In this document: one piece after another, positions 62,094 through 64,000 of the stretch
Layout of the letters: each line of letters starts with the position of its first letter
Numbering within the stretch: the stretch's first letter is position 1
Source: Rhabditophanes sp. KR3021
Taxonomy: Eukaryota > Nematoda > Chromadorea > Rhabditida > Alloionematidae
DNA: 64,000 bases
Assembly: GCA_963281155.1 (NCBI GenBank)
Contig: CAUJLY010000002.1
Coordinates: 5,394,001 to 5,458,000, forward strand
Direction: 5' to 3'
Program-made: the position numbers and the translations under genes
The notes under the pieces: model-generated
What the model was told of the DNA's origin: nothing
The model's database searches: none
The model's input: only the letters and a program-made list of their open reading frames with translations

Positions 62094-63359
62094 ATTAACT
62101 TAAATGAATTGTGTTTATTGTGGTTTAAAATAAAACGTTAGGGTCTTTTAATAAATAGAATATTACTTTGATCTATATAAATTTTTGTGTATTACATATT
62201 CTGTCAAATTATCGAATGATTACAAGTTGATTAAAAATAGATAAGAAGTTGATTAAAAAATGAATGAGAAGTTGATTCAAAAATAGTTAAGAAGTCGTGT
62301 GTTCAATCTACATATTTGAGGTATATTGCATTTTGTGCTTTAACGTTCTTTCTAATAATAGAGTGGACATAAATAAATAAAAAGACATTATACACATACT
62401 AGTCCGTTTTAACTTTTTCCTTTAATTGTTAATTTTTTGATGAATGTGGGTAAAGTTGTTTAAGCCTATTGACATGAAGTTGAAGATGAAATGTTGTAAT
62501 GTGATGAAATATGTGTAAATGGAGAAGATACGTCAGTTTGAATGTTGCAATTTAGTTTTGAAAGTTATGAAAAACGTGATTAAGACTCAAAAAGCAATTG
62601 TAATTTGGATGTCAATTGTGATTTGGATTTGAAAAAGTTATTATAAGATTGTTTTTGAAGGGAGTTTTTTTTATTAGATCTTCTGATAATTTCGAGTAAG
62701 TTGAACTTAGAATTAGCGAGCATTTACAAGTTTGACCATTCTAACTACTATCTAATATATCAAAGATATTAAATGTATTTAAGATATTTAAGATATTAAA
62801 TATATAACTGAGCCGGTATCTATCTACATTTGACTTTACTTTTTAACAAACCTTTGTTCTTCACCTTCTTCATTATATTTACGTGTCTGTGAAATTGAAA
62901 GTAATGTTGATGGTCTGTACACTCGAGACTTAAATTGGAACGTGTGTAATAGAGTTAAATGGAGTCAAATGTAATAAAATCAAGTTAAGTTTTCGAATTG
63001 CGAAGGAATTTTTGGCTTTCTCGTACCAGTGACTTTGATGACCGAACTCTAGGTTATTCGTGTCCTCGTCAAAATGGTCAGCACTCTCATTTGGGTAAAT
63101 AGAAAATGATTAGCTTATGTTGCGGTCAAACCTTCTTTTCGAAGTGAAGATTTGTTGTGCAAATATTCGTGAGCCGTCCCCCACTTATGTACATATTTAA
63201 GCTATATATCATAGTCATTACGATCTGCTTAGAAGTTATATAGTATCAGCTTCAGCAGCCAAATATTGCAGTATACATTTTGCTATTAAAATATCAAAAC
63301 TTTACTAACATTCCCAAATATACTAACTTACCTTTTTGTTAAATTAATCTTAAATTCCA
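62094..63359. other. Intergenic, AT-rich, with one small tandem array
   Basis: No supported gene. Contains a three-copy repeat (62224-62296), with the promoter of the Cys-rich gene presumably at its right end. Confidence 0.45.
62224..62296. repeat. Three-copy tandem repeat of about 23 bp
   Basis: Units beginning AAGTTGATT and ending in ATAAG, TGAG or TTAAG, with a truncated fourth copy (AAGTCG). The word AAGTTGAT also recurs in the array at 53952-54026. Confidence 0.65.
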
Positions 63360-64000
63360 ATGGTTCGGAATTTATTCTTGCAATCCATCATACTCCTTCT
63401 TGTAGGCCAACAAACTTCTGGACTGGTTTGCACTTTCGCATCTTGTTCAGATTCGAATCCATGTAGCTCAGGATCATGTAATAATGGATATTGTTGCTCA
63501 TCCTCAACTTCGAATAGCTCTCCACCAAAAGTTATCGTAATTCCCCAACAATCTTCCACTTGCAATGGATGCAGTACCAATAATAATCAACCTTTAATGA
63601 TTAATATCTGTCCAAATGGAGGGCAAAGCATGGGTAGTTGTCAATCTGGATATTGTTCTTCAGGATATAGCTGTGTTCAGAACACTTGTTGCCCACAATC
63701 TGCTCCAACTACTATCACTTTACAAAGATGTCCAAATGGTCAACAGTCTGTAGGATATTGCTCAAATAATTCCTGTGGCTCTGGATTCTCCTGCAACACC
63801 CAAACTAACCAATGTTGCGCTGTTGTCACTACTACTTTCGTCTGCTCTGACGGCACACAAGCCGCAGGAGCCTGCGTCAGTGGCCAATGTGGGACTAACA
63901 GTGGCTTCGTCTGTCGCGGAGGACTCTGTTGCTCTGAAACTACTGACACCATTCGTTGTCTCGACGGAACCACTGCTATCGGAGCATGTCTCGGAGGAGG
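63360..64000 (+). CDS. Secreted cysteine-repeat (CC-type) protein, 3' end beyond window
   Basis: 213 codons are visible, still open at the window edge, no intron so far. A signal peptide (LFLQSIILLLVGQQTSG) precedes at least five repeats of about 35-45 residues, with a G-x-C-x-(3-5)-C-x-x-x-F/Y-x-C then CC pattern (for example CQSGYCSSGYSC ... CCP, and GACVSGQCGTNSGFVCRGG then LCCS). Such CC/EB-like repeats are common in secreted nematode proteins of the cuticle or extracellular matrix. Codon use shifts toward GC-rich codons in the later repeats. Function unknown. Confidence 0.82.
   Translation, partial: MVRNLFLQSIILLLVGQQTSGLVCTFASCSDSNPCSSGSCNNGYCCSSSTSNSSPPKVIVIPQQSSTCNGCSTNNNQPLMINICPNGGQSMGSCQSGYCSSGYSCVQNTCCPQSAPTTITLQRCPNGQQSVGYCSNNSCGSGFSCNTQTNQCCAVVTTTFVCSDGTQAAGACVSGQCGTNSGFVCRGGLCCSETTDTIRCLDGTTAIGACLGG

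Overview
This window looks like a gene-dense, AT-rich nematode genome. Three gene products point there: a divergent HNF4-type nuclear receptor with a CNGCKNFF P-box, a secreted cysteine-repeat (CC-type) protein, and a Hook-domain protein with a C-terminal membrane anchor (the ZYG-12 layout). Most introns are short (about 40-60 bp) and end in TTTTAG. Many start codons sit just after a bare ...TTTTAG or ...TTTCAG acceptor, as expected for spliced-leader trans-splicing. I cannot name the species, and all gene models below are hand-spliced from the DNA.

Layout. 1-2 kb: 5' part of PTPN23/HD-PTP (minus). 3-4.6 kb: decayed GIY-YIG-like sequence. 4.8-5.6 kb: four-span membrane protein. 6.3-9.8 kb: RRP12. 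10.1-12.3 kb: A20/AN1 zinc finger, short UBAP1 (minus) and PC4/SUB1. 12.3-16.9 kb: gene desert. 16.9-22.9 kb: FHOD formin with two alternative amino termini. 24.3-27.7 kb: divergent DCTN6 and USP5. 29.3-33.5 kb: CRTC and SPATS2, convergent. 35-36.4 kb: RPL10A and an HEXXH fragment. 37.3-45.4 kb: a plus-strand run of Hook/anchor protein, two small membrane proteins, FDX2 and a prolyl-3-hydroxylase-like protein. 45.6-48.7 kb: small Cys-rich membrane protein (minus) and an Ig-like surface protein. 49.7-51.1 kb: calponin-repeat protein. 52.2-53.7 kb: nuclear receptor. 54.3-59.4 kb: EFTUD2, NDUFAF7 and RPS14. 59.9-62.1 kb: EI24, RPL36 and mitochondrial acyl carrier protein in close tandem. 63.4 kb to the end: Cys-rich secreted protein, cut by the window edge.

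Most genes are conserved housekeeping functions: ribosome and ribosome assembly, splicing, deubiquitination, mitochondrial Fe-S and complex I, ESCRT. The unusual content lies between them. At least four broken copies of one protein family, recognisable as divergent ANKLE1/LEM-3-type GIY-YIG nuclease sequence, are dispersed through the window. Three lie inside introns, always antisense to the host gene, and three share a recognisable carboxy-terminal tail. Separately, two unrelated minus-strand introns share about 55 bp at their 3' ends at nearly the same distance from the acceptor, an introner-like signature.
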